A stretch of 6,567 nucleotides of DNA from Rhodobiaceae bacterium (GCA_002746275.1 NVWR01000007.1:14103-20669); one strand, 5' to 3'. Positions 1-6,046 are shown, counted from the first letter of the stretch. Notes: a model not told the origin generated them from the letters alone. Translations and numbers: made by a program.

Positions 1-2059
1 TAAGTGCTTCAGTTTTTGAGACTGTTTCCGACGTTTCAATCGACGCCAGAAGATCGGACGGCTTCTGCATTCCAATCGCATCTTGAGTAATGACAGGCGA
101 CGCCGGTTGTCCGTCTACAGACACGTTTGCGCCAAAGCCCAACGTTTCCATAGCGGAATCTATTGCGTCGCCAAATCCGGGGAAGGCGCGCAGGACTTGT
201 CCGCCCATTATGCCCAACAGGTATTGAACCTTTTCAATCACCCAATCAATCACGGCTCCAAAATCTTTGAAACCCGTTGTGAGTTCGAGTAAGGCATTCA
301 CACCGGTGAACACCATTAGGGCGTTAAACAGGCGCCCAAGAGTTGAAATCAAATCGGTAAAGGCGCCCTCTTCACCCCTGAAGATTCTTACGACATCAAG
401 AAAGACGTTTATCAATTCGGCGAATATGGAAACAAAGGCAAGAAGTCTATTTATCGCTTCCGCAACCCCTTTACCAATGAGTTGCCCAAGATCAAATGCT
501 CCACCGTCCTTGCTCTTCTTCTCGTTATCGCCTCCGAAAATGTCGTCAATGAGTTCGCCGATTTCCGAAAACGCTTCCTTAAGTTCCAAAAACGGAGTCA
601 TGTCGATGTTAGATGAGAACGCATCGGCAAAGCCGCTAAAGAAATGGTTCACACGGTTTAGTGCGTTGTCAAGCCCGCCAACCGCGTAGACAAGAACGCC
701 AATCGCTGCCGCAACAGCTAACAGTGCCCAGCCAACAGGATTGGTAAATAGAAACGCAAACATCGCGGTTCGGAAGGCGATAAGCGCACGAGTCGCCGTC
801 ATAATACCCCGACCGATGGGTCCAAAAATCCCAATCATTCCGCCGCTCAATTTCATGAACAACGAGAACATCAAAAGAGACGGCCCGACCGCCGCCGCCA
901 GCCCGACAAACTGAGTTGCCATCCAAACGAGTTGAGGATTCACCAGCGCCGCTGACTCAAATATGTCAGAAAGGCTGTTTGCTACTCCGCCAATAAAATT
1001 ATTGGCGCCAGCCTCGCCAATTGACAACTCAAGACCTTCGAACGTTGACTTCAGACGGGCGAGTGAACCAACTAATCCTTGGTTCATGATTTCGGCCATG
1101 CGCTCACCGGCGTCCGGTGACTTCTCTTTCACCTCCGCTAGATAGGCGTCAAGCTGACCAGAAGCCGCCGCCTGAGCGAGAGAAATACCCGCAGCGACGG
1201 CTCTATCACCAAAAATCGCAGCCGCAAACTTGATACGGTCCTGCTCACCGAGTCGCGCCATGGCCTTGCCAATATCCGTTAGAATATCCGGCATATCCCG
1301 AAGGTCACGGACGCCGCCCTCGCCGACCTCACCAATGCGGATTCCAAATCTATTGAGTGCGGCCTGTGCTTTTGCCGATGGATTTGTCATGTTCAAGAAC
1401 ATGCGCCGCATACCGGTGCCAGCCATACTGGCCTGAATTCCGATGTTGCCAAGCATCCCTGCCATGGCGGCGGTTTGCTGAAGGCTGGCGCCAGCGGCTT
1501 GTGCAACCGGTCCGACGTAAGCCATGGTTTCACCAAGTTGCTGAATGTTCACGTTAGAACTAGCAGCGACTTGAGATAGGGCGTCTACAATCGCCGTTGT
1601 TCCAGCAAGACTCTTGTCAATGTGGAATGCGCCACCAATGTTGGTGGCAATATCCGCAGCCTCTGCAAGATCAAGCATACCGGCGCGGGCAAGATTCAAC
1701 AGCGGTGCGGTGGATGCAAGAATCTCGTTGGCTCTAAAGCCAGCTTGGGCAAGAAAGCCCATGGCCGCGCCAACCTGAGACGCCGTAAACGTCGTGGTCC
1801 GGCCAAGCGCAAGGGCTTCTGCTTTTAACGCAGAGAATTGGTCGCCAGTCGCGCCACTTTTGGCGCGAACGTTATTCATTGCTTCAGTGAAACGTAGGTT
1901 TGTTTCAATCAGTGAACGCGCAGCAAAAGCCGCAGGCAAGGTAATGCCTGCGGTCATCGCTCTACCCATTCTCTGGGAAGATCGCGCGATGCGTTGAGCC
2001 GGTCCGCTGAACTTGTCAACGGCCCGGATAATTGCACTGATTGTGAAGTTAGAGCCCAC
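1..2059 (-). CDS. Tail tape measure protein (N-terminal 686 residues, partial)
   Basis: An uninterrupted frame runs from GTG 2059 to the left edge. GTG is the only common start codon between the last in-frame stop (2089-2087) and the conserved N-terminus. AAAGGG lies 11 nt upstream. The protein starts MGSNFTISAIIRAVDKFSGP and has a basic helix around RSSQRMGRAM, as in Mu-like tape measure proteins. Residues about 55-250 match the TP901/PhageMin_Tail core: FTASQVGAAMGFLAQAG (91-107), LNLARAG (121-127), DLAEAADIATNIGGAF (130-145), VGPVAQAAGASLQQTAA (182-198) and a GIQASMAGTGMRRM segment (207-220). IFGDRAVAAG is at 282-291. Long hydrophobic stretches lie at about 374-405, 424-463 (including TNPVGWALLA) and 531-560, as expected for a protein thought to help DNA cross the inner membrane. 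It sets tail length; the C-terminus is outside the window. Confidence 0.95.
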   Translation of the reverse strand, partial: MGSNFTISAIIRAVDKFSGPAQRIARSSQRMGRAMTAGITLPAAFAARSLIETNLRFTEAMNNVRAKSGATGDQFSALKAEALALGRTTTFTASQVGAAMGFLAQAGFRANEILASTAPLLNLARAGMLDLAEAADIATNIGGAFHIDKSLAGTTAIVDALSQVAASSNVNIQQLGETMAYVGPVAQAAGASLQQTAAMAGMLGNIGIQASMAGTGMRRMFLNMTNPSAKAQAALNRFGIRIGEVGEGGVRDLRDMPDILTDIGKAMARLGEQDRIKFAAAIFGDRAVAAGISLAQAAASGQLDAYLAEVKEKSPDAGERMAEIMNQGLVGSLARLKSTFEGLELSIGEAGANNFIGGVANSLSDIFESAALVNPQLVWMATQFVGLAAAVGPSLLMFSLFMKLSGGMIGIFGPIGRGIMTATRALIAFRTAMFAFLFTNPVGWALLAVAAAIGVLVYAVGGLDNALNRVNHFFSGFADAFSSNIDMTPFLELKEAFSEIGELIDDIFGGDNEKKSKDGGAFDLGQLIGKGVAEAINRLLAFVSIFAELINVFLDVVRIFRGEEGAFTDLISTLGRLFNALMVFTGVNALLELTTGFKDFGAVIDWVIEKVQYLLGIMGGQVLRAFPGFGDAIDSAMETLGFGANVSVDGQPASPVITQDAIGMQKPSDLLASIETSETVSKTEAL
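1930..1953 (-). other. Perfect 9-bp inverted repeat early in the tape measure gene
   Basis: CCGCAGGCA (1930-1938) and TGCCTGCGG (1945-1953) are exact reverse complements around a 6-nt spacer. It lies about 105 nt inside the tape measure coding sequence, over the codons for TAGITLPAA. There is no T tract, so it is not a terminator. It may be an mRNA structure or a chance palindrome. Confidence 0.5.
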
Positions 2060-2755
2060 CGGGAGAGTCGCCCTTTGTCTTTTCGTTCAGGGCTTGCGCT
2101 TGCTTAAACCACCACGCAGCCCGTGTTAGGGGCATCGCCAAAATATCGGACTCGTTGAATCCGAAGTATCGAGCTAGGAAAGCCAGACAACCCGCTAGGG
2201 CGTCTTCGTCTCCGTATCGCCGAAAAAATCCAGCACCTCGCCAAGTGCCCGCATGAATTTCGCGGCGGACATCGCCTCAACGTCTCCGAATGGGATTTTG
2301 GCGAGACGTGCGATATACCGTCCGACCACCGCACAATTCATGAGAACGTCAGAGCCGTCCGCGCCTGTAGAAAAATCAAAAGGGTTTCCGAGTTCGATAA
2401 AGTCAGCGCCGTTTGGTTCTCGAATATCAAGACCGCTCACGTCATCTGAATCACCTTCGCCAAAGGGAGACACAACAAGCTCTTGAGCCCGCATCAAATC
2501 TTTAACCGACATCAACTTCACTGAAGAAGTTGGGATAGAGGCGAGCCGAGAGACGTATTCCGCGATAACAACCGCGTCTATTGACATAGTTGTCTTGCCA
2601 ACTTTTAGTCCGTTCCCGGACTTAATAGACATAGGCAAACCGAGTTTCATCACGTCCGAGCCGATAGGCTGTCGAAATGTTAGTTCTGTGTACTCAGTAC
2701 CGTGCGCAGCAAGTGGCGACGACAATTCAAGTATCGTGGTTTCTGCGTTTGACAT
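2049..2755 (-). CDS. Frameshift-extended tail assembly chaperone (GT-like fusion)
   Basis: This is the -1 frameshift product of the chaperone gene: 178 zero-frame residues up to the second Phe of the slippery site, then 57 residues in the -1 frame read from base 2222 to TAA (2051..2049), 235 aa in all. The extension begins RRYGDEDALAG, continues with helical ARYFGFNESDILAMPL, then TRAAWWFKQAQ, and ends in a charged tail. The '-dilaMpltraaWW' segment looks like the T-type half of other phage chaperone pairs (lambda G/GT, Mu gp41/gp42). There the extended minor form contacts tube subunits while the G part binds the tape measure protein. No start codon with a ribosome binding site would express the extension alone. 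Its stop overlaps the tape measure start by 11 nt, as is common in tail operons. Confidence 0.85.
2195..2755 (-). CDS. Tail assembly chaperone (Mu gp41-type) with duplicated domain
   Basis: The product is 186 aa. It belongs by pattern to the gp41-type tail assembly chaperones (Phage_TAC_7), which bind the tape measure protein and recruit tube subunits and are absent from the mature virion. The protein contains the domain twice. Residues 27-99 and 111-179 share, in order, R.P.G.D, LG.P, Y..RLA.IP, MS followed by MRA, and a final FG, about 30% identity by eye. Family members I know have a single copy in about 90-120 aa. The stop is TAG (2197..2195), 135 nt before the tape measure start. A slippery heptamer at codons 177-178 leads into a -1 extension, annotated separately. 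The 65-nt spacer from the tube gene holds the Shine-Dalgarno and no other gene that I can support. Confidence 0.88.
   Translation of the reverse strand: MSNAETTILELSSPLAAHGTEYTELTFRQPIGSDVMKLGLPMSIKSGNGLKVGKTTMSIDAVVIAEYVSRLASIPTSSVKLMSVKDLMRAQELVVSPFGEGDSDDVSGLDIREPNGADFIELGNPFDFSTGADGSDVLMNCAVVGRYIARLAKIPFGDVEAMSAAKFMRALGEVLDFFGDTETKTP
2222..2228 (-). promoter_or_regulatory. -1 ribosomal frameshift site T_TTT_TTC
   Basis: The chaperone zero frame reads GAT TTT TTC GGC, so the heptamer T_TTT_TTC fits the X_XXY_YYZ rule for simultaneous tandem slippage. After slipping, both codons become TTT. It lies 8 codons before the zero-frame stop. The next bases, GGCG and then CGCC 15 nt further on, could form a short stem. 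I see no strong stimulatory structure by eye. Confidence 0.85.
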
Positions 2756-2763
2756 AACGCGCT

Positions 2764-2771
2764 TCCCTTCT
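2764..2771 (-). promoter_or_regulatory. Strong Shine-Dalgarno of the tail chaperone gene
   Basis: AGAAGGGA (2771-2764) lies 8 nt before ATG 2755. A GTG start 17 codons further upstream is also in frame, but it would begin inside the intergenic spacer and give an unrelated basic leader. The internal ATG is therefore the start. Confidence 0.85.
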
Positions 2772-2820
2772 TTTTGTTGCTCGTGCGGATTTTGTCGGCG
2801 ACGCACCCCGCCAAAGGCAT

Positions 2821-3177
2821 TTAGATTTCCTTGCAGGAAACGCCCTCAAATTTGATTCCGACCGTGCCGTCCGCGACGTTCAATTCACGAGTCCCAGCAA
2901 CCCACGCATTACGCAAGACATAGCTTCTGCCGTTGCCAAGTTCCGCAGTAACGGTCGCGTCTGTGATTTCTGAAATCTCGGTGATTGACAGTTCGGGAAC
3001 GGTAAAAAACGTTCCCTCGATAAATGGCACACGGTTCGTCTCTGTGAATCCAGCAACACCAGAAAGACCGGCCTTACCTTCGCGCTCAACATCGTCAGGA
3101 CTCACCGTCATATCGCCAGCGAGTTGCAGTTGATTGCCGTCATAGGCAATAAAGGCGGTGCCGCCGATCTTCGACAT
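2821..3177 (-). CDS. Tail tube protein, Mu gpM-like
   Basis: The product is 118 aa, the usual length of Mu-type tube proteins. A TTG two codons upstream would give two extra residues, but ATG 3177 yields the family start MSKIGGTAFI and has GGA 7 nt upstream. Characteristic segments are GDMTVSPDDVEREG (21-34), TETNRVPFIEGTF (46-58), SITEISEITDATVTAELGNG (64-83), YVLRNAWVAG (86-95) and a terminal GTVGIKFEGVSC (104-115). Tube subunits stack as hexameric rings inside the sheath and form the channel for DNA. The family also contributes rings at the tail ends. The gene is intact, lies between sheath and chaperone as in Mu, and is separated from the sheath gene by a hairpin. Confidence 0.95.
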   Translation of the reverse strand: MSKIGGTAFIAYDGNQLQLAGDMTVSPDDVEREGKAGLSGVAGFTETNRVPFIEGTFFTVPELSITEISEITDATVTAELGNGRSYVLRNAWVAGTRELNVADGTVGIKFEGVSCKEI

Positions 3178-3213
3178 GTGCAAATCCGATTCTTGTTATT
3201 TTTATGGGATAGA

Positions 3214-3243
3214 AATTGAGAGGCCGGTTTCCCGGCCTCAATT
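3214..3243 (-). terminator. GC-rich hairpin between sheath and tube genes
   Basis: Directly after the sheath stop codon the minus-strand RNA can fold into a stem AGGCCGG/CCGGCCT around a GAAA tetraloop (GNRA type). A further G-C pair and, beyond a 2-nt bulge, four A-T pairs extend it. The following sequence (TTTCTATCCC) is only weakly T-rich, so this may be an attenuator or an mRNA-stabilising hairpin rather than a full terminator. The tube gene starts 37 nt downstream. Tube protein is needed in large amounts, so complete termination here without a new promoter seems unlikely. Confidence 0.6.
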
Positions 3244-3244
3244 G

Positions 3245-4750
3245 TTACGACTGCAACAGGAACTGATTTTTCAGTGCAAAGATGCGGAACTGTTGAGTCA
3301 GATCAGGATTCATCTGCACGTCAACGCGCCAAGGGTTGGCCGCGTTGCGCTCGACAATCAGAGCCTTCGCAAAGGCGTCTGAATTTTCGACGTGCCCGAA
3401 ATATTCCATTTCCTCGTATGCCGCGATAATCTCGGCGCGAATAATGGAGGGCGTCACCATCGCTTGACCGGCGGCAAAGCGGGTTCCGTTGTCAGCAAGT
3501 TTGTGACGTGGGAATTTTTGTTCAATCCGACCTTTCAAAGTGCGCAAGATGTACGCAAGCTGGAATGGCACGTTCGCATAGAGGTAGGAAATATCTTCAG
3601 ACCCAAACGAGTTAGTTTGATACGTCGTTGTCATCGCTTCGATTTGAACGCCCTCGGTCGCATACCGAAGGGTCGCGATTCCAGACTGCAAGAGCGTGTT
3701 GCGCTCAGTGATCGTAAACCGGTCGGTTACGTCTGGAAGCCGGACACCCAACAACTGAAGAGTCTGCAAAGGACGTGACGGATCATTGATTAGCGCTGTA
3801 GTCGCCTGACCACCTACGGCACCCAGAACCTCCCAAGATGGAGTTGGGGAGCCGTGAAAACCAACGACCGACATATGCGGATCATTACGACCGGAGCCCA
3901 ACGTCTGTAGGTTTGCCACGGAATTCTGAGACACCGTGAAGACGTGCCCAAAGACCTGTCGTGACCAAGACCAACGACCGACTGTGTCGTTCATTTCAGC
4001 AGCCCAAGCGTCGAGCGACGCGGTGTCCGAGTACGGCTGAAGGATAAAATCAAACGGTTCATCGCCAATCCCGGCAATCGCACCCGTCAAATCTGGATTA
4101 GTTACACCGTCGGCCATGCCCGTGGTGCCGACGGTAAGACCATCTGGCGTAAATTCACCAGCCAAGACGCCGCCGTAATTTGCACGAAGATCAATGTCGT
4201 TTCCGAGGGCGCCTGCATTTCGAGCGGTAATGGCAACGACGCCAGCAGTATTTTCCGCCGTAACCGGAACGCCTGAGCCAAGTGTAATAGCCGCAGCCTC
4301 ATTGACGCCGATAGCGGTTTCTAGGGCAGCGCCAACAATCGTTGCTGTATCACCAGTTGTGACACCAACCCTAACGCGCTGGCCACCGATGTAGACATTC
4401 AAGGTGCCGTCGGCGGTTGCTGTCCCGGTGATCGTTACCGCGCCGGTAGCTGCGACCGCCGACCCATCATCCTCAAGACCAAGCGCCCACATTTCCGTAA
4501 ACGAGTTGTTCTTTCGGAATAGCTCAACAATGCTCGCAAGCTGAGAGCCGGGTGCGAACTTTTCTTTCGCATCGGCCTCGCTGGTAATGAACACTGGCGT
4601 ATCAGCCGCTTGTGTCGCAGACGGGAGCAACTGACCAACGATCAAAGCTTTCTGTGAGCCAAAAACCGTGCGGTTTTGGCTGGCGTCGATTTCCGCCCAA
4701 AACAGTGGGATACGAATATCGTCGGGAATCGTGTTGAACGAAACGGTCAT
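3245..4750 (-). CDS. Contractile tail sheath protein, Mu gpL-like
   Basis: The product is 501 aa, close to Mu gpL (about 495 aa). The ATG has AGGG about 10 nt upstream. The N-terminus, SFNTIPDDIRIPLFWAEID with SQN just after, is the hallmark of Mu-type sheaths. Residues 30-98 contain KALIVGQLLP and a helix LASIVELFRKN. Residues about 100-220 are an Ala/Gly/Thr/Val-rich beta insertion domain. The core resumes at FDFILQPYSD (233-242). The conserved C-terminal sheath domain (about 325-501) includes LGVRLPDVTDRFT, a YATEGVQIE strand and a terminal FRIFALKNQF strand, which in sheath families exchanges strands with neighbouring subunits. The sheath polymerises round the tube and contracts on infection. 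Gene order DUF2635, sheath, tube is as in Mu. The sequence looks intact. Confidence 0.97.
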   Translation of the reverse strand: MTVSFNTIPDDIRIPLFWAEIDASQNRTVFGSQKALIVGQLLPSATQAADTPVFITSEADAKEKFAPGSQLASIVELFRKNNSFTEMWALGLEDDGSAVAATGAVTITGTATADGTLNVYIGGQRVRVGVTTGDTATIVGAALETAIGVNEAAAITLGSGVPVTAENTAGVVAITARNAGALGNDIDLRANYGGVLAGEFTPDGLTVGTTGMADGVTNPDLTGAIAGIGDEPFDFILQPYSDTASLDAWAAEMNDTVGRWSWSRQVFGHVFTVSQNSVANLQTLGSGRNDPHMSVVGFHGSPTPSWEVLGAVGGQATTALINDPSRPLQTLQLLGVRLPDVTDRFTITERNTLLQSGIATLRYATEGVQIEAMTTTYQTNSFGSEDISYLYANVPFQLAYILRTLKGRIEQKFPRHKLADNGTRFAAGQAMVTPSIIRAEIIAAYEEMEYFGHVENSDAFAKALIVERNAANPWRVDVQMNPDLTQQFRIFALKNQFLLQS

Positions 4751-4778
4751 TTATTAGGTGCCCTCATTTATGGGGTTC

Positions 4779-5165
4779 TTATTTTTTGGAGACGGCCTTT
4801 TTTGCAGGCCGTTTTGAACGCGCCCGCTTTGCGCGTGGCTTTCGTTCCTTATTCTTGGACGATGTTACCACATTTCCGGTATTTTTGCCATTCTTTTTGT
4901 CATTTTCTGTTTTCTTTTTCGGTGTTATTACCTGTTCGGACTCAGAGCTAGAGACGGGAACCTTGACCACCTCAACAGGATCAACAGGATCAACAGGACC
5001 AGCAAGCGCGCTATCGGACATGACCTCGACAATTGATCCAAATCGTTTCATCCGAGCCCAATATGGAAAAGACGAATTGACGTACTCACCGTCACTTTTC
5101 ATAAACCGATTTGCATACGGAACACGTACCTTTGTTCCCTCGGCTGGTTTCATCTTGAGACGCAT
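4779..5165 (-). CDS. DUF2635 (Mu gp38-like) protein with a long basic tail
   Basis: The product is 128 aa. ATG 5165 has AAAGGG at 6 nt spacing. Residues 1-48 match the small DUF2635 family found just upstream of the sheath gene in Mu-like phages: MRLKMKPAEGTKVRVP, then a polar loop, then FPYWARMKRFGSIVEV. The family's role is not established; its constant position suggests a tail or sheath-linked function. DUF2635 proteins usually end soon after this point, at around 50-70 aa. Here residues 57-66 form a PVD repeat (GPVDPVDPVE). They are followed by a Ser/Glu linker and, from about residue 83, a tail in which about 20 of the last 46 residues are Lys or Arg. That part is probably disordered and could bind nucleic acid or an acidic partner, which is inference. 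The sheath gene starts 28 nt downstream. Confidence 0.85.
   Translation of the reverse strand: MRLKMKPAEGTKVRVPYANRFMKSDGEYVNSSFPYWARMKRFGSIVEVMSDSALAGPVDPVDPVEVVKVPVSSSESEQVITPKKKTENDKKNGKNTGNVVTSSKNKERKPRAKRARSKRPAKKAVSKK
4972..4998. repeat. Three exact 9-bp tandem repeats inside the DUF2635 gene
   Basis: The plus-strand unit TCAACAGGA occurs three times in a row without mismatch (4972-4980, 4981-4989, 4990-4998). The unit is a multiple of three, so on the coding strand it gives the PVD/PVE repeat and keeps the frame. The array marks the junction between the DUF2635 domain and the basic tail and could vary in copy number by replication slippage. Confidence 0.9.
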
Positions 5166-5178
5166 AGCTTGCCCTTTC

Positions 5179-5691
5179 CTATGGCATGTCGGCGGAAGCT
5201 GTTACACCGCCGCCTGTGTTTGTGTCTTTGAACGTTGTGCCCTGTAAGGGGCTTAGGCCGTCATCGACTTCCTTTTGTTCGATGTAGGAATAGACGATTT
5301 GAATCGTGGCCATCGCGATAGGGACGGCCTTCTCTTCGTCAACTGAGATTGTTGTCTCAACCGACGTGACCGTGTAAGCAGACTCCGCGATTGGAAGGCC
5401 AAGGACCGCGATTTGTTCGACTTGACCACAAAGGGCATCAATTTTGTTTGACCAATTGCTCTTCGCCGCCACAAGACAGTCGATCATTACCGTTTGCTCG
5501 ACATGAAACACATTTCGAGAACCCGCGTATCCGCCGTTAGATGCGCGCTCGTGCGGTGTGCGCACATTCACCGCCGGTATATCGTGCTTGCTAATCATCG
5601 TTGGCCATGTGTCAAAGACGTTTTCGCCAGCGACAGTCCGGTTTGTTAGGTGCCTAATTATTAGACCGCGCAAACTTGCTCGCTCGATCAT
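5179..5691 (-). CDS. Tail terminator (tail completion) protein, gpU/Mu gp37-like
   Basis: The product is 170 aa from the second of two tandem ATG codons (171 aa from the first). The N-terminal helix runs into HLTNRTVAGENVFDTW (about 14-29). Then come IPAVNVRTP (38-46), a strand with FHVEQTVMIDCLV, a helix around WSNKIDALCGQVEQI, and a late strand AMATIQIVYSY. The 'rT.AG.nVfd... iPAv.V.TP' pattern followed by an alpha-beta fold is typical of tail terminator proteins, which cap the finished tube at the head-proximal end and make the joint with the neck. The position after the FII-like gene and before the sheath agrees. The last 30 or so residues after YIEQKEVDDG are Gly/Thr-rich and probably disordered. 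Its 5' end overlaps the FII-like gene by 38 nt. Its 3' end carries the Shine-Dalgarno of the next gene across the TAG stop. Confidence 0.75.
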   Translation of the reverse strand: MIERASLRGLIIRHLTNRTVAGENVFDTWPTMISKHDIPAVNVRTPHERASNGGYAGSRNVFHVEQTVMIDCLVAAKSNWSNKIDALCGQVEQIAVLGLPIAESAYTVTSVETTISVDEEKAVPIAMATIQIVYSYIEQKEVDDGLSPLQGTTFKDTNTGGGVTASADMP

Positions 5692-6046
5692 CATCAGCCT
5701 CCATCAAAATTGCCAAAACCTCTGCGCGCCCGCCGTCAATAAGCTCGACAACCCTGTATCTCCGATTTTCAATCGTGATTTCGTCATCAATGTCCGGCTC
5801 TTTGCGACCGTTAAATTCCGATAAGCGCAAGAAAACCGCAGGGCGCGTAATGTCGGCACTGTTAGTCCCGTCATGAACGACAACACCGGAGCCGTAAGGT
5901 TCCGTTCTGTGTGCGGAGTCAAAAATTCCCGATACCCTAAAACCGGAATTTGATCTATGCGGGCGATATAGATAGCCCTCCACCTCGCCAAAAATCCCCA
6001 TATGACTCCCGCTTATAAGGTCGGTCATTGTGTCAAATATCGACAA
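5654..6046 (-). CDS. Head-tail attachment (neck) protein, lambda FII-like
   Basis: The product is 130 aa. The TTG start directly follows the previous stop and has GAGG at 8 nt spacing. In sequence order: an N-terminal helix (MSIFDTMTDLI); FGEVEGYLYRP (19-29); a VSGIFDS strand (38-44); GVVVHDG (54-60); TRPAVFLRLSEF (67-78); a DIDDEITIENRRYRVVELID stretch (85-104); and a hydrophobic strand, LAILME (111-116). The order 'YRP... GIFD... RPavflr.sef... DeitI.nrrYrVve..DGGr' matches the pattern of lambda FII-type attachment proteins, which sit at the bottom of the head connector and form the docking surface for the tail; length is close to FII (117 aa). A charged, probably disordered tail (117-130) overlaps the next gene by 38 nt. 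I know the family by pattern, not by search. Another small neck protein of the same fold is the main alternative. Confidence 0.68.
   Translation of the reverse strand: MSIFDTMTDLISGSHMGIFGEVEGYLYRPHRSNSGFRVSGIFDSAHRTEPYGSGVVVHDGTNSADITRPAVFLRLSEFNGRKEPDIDDEITIENRRYRVVELIDGGRAEVLAILMEADDDRASKFARSNN
5698..5702 (-). promoter_or_regulatory. Strong Shine-Dalgarno of the tail terminator gene
   Basis: GGAGG (5702-5698) precedes two consecutive ATG codons at 5694 and 5691. Spacing is 3 nt to the first and 6 nt to the second, which favours 5691. Confidence 0.7.

Noticed and set aside
988..1007. Inverted repeat CGCCAATA/TATTGGCG with a 4-nt loop in the tape measure gene.
   Set aside because: It is AT-rich in the centre, lies deep in coding sequence and has no T tract. 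It is compatible with chance in 2 kb of sequence.
1850..1867. Inverted repeat CGCGCCA/TGGCGCG with a 4-nt loop in the tape measure gene.
   Set aside because: Seven pairs in coding sequence rich in Ala/Gly/Arg codons. There is no other sign of a regulatory role.
2104..2334. A 76-codon minus-strand frame overlapping the chaperone end, possibly a -2 frameshift extension as in Mu.
   Set aside because: The product is Arg/Ser-rich without a fold pattern and ends 45 nt before the tape measure start. The -1 frame is preceded by a proper slippery heptamer and gives a chaperone-like extension, so it explains the region better.
3860..3982. A 13-bp direct repeat (ACCAACGACCGAC) about 110 bp apart in the sheath gene.
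   Set aside because: Two copies read in different codon frames, with no flanking similarity and no mobile element signs. Probably chance.
4747..4767. A six-codon ORF (ATG AGG GCA CCT AAT AAA TGA) whose stop overlaps the sheath start as ATGA, a possible leader peptide.
   Set aside because: It has no ribosome binding site, and the AGGG inside it serves the sheath start. Such short frames are expected by chance.
4792..4812. Inverted repeat ACGGCCT/AGGCCGT as a plus-strand terminator with a short T tract.
   Set aside because: No plus-strand gene precedes it, and on the minus strand it lies inside coding sequence with A residues rather than T residues after it. It encodes part of the Lys/Ala-rich tail.
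83..5876. Many plus-strand open frames of 60-153 codons, such as 267-689, 3392-3778 and 4786-5247.
   Set aside because: All lie opposite well-supported minus-strand phage genes and have low-complexity, Ser/Arg/Pro-rich products with no recognisable domain. They are antisense shadows of the coding strand.
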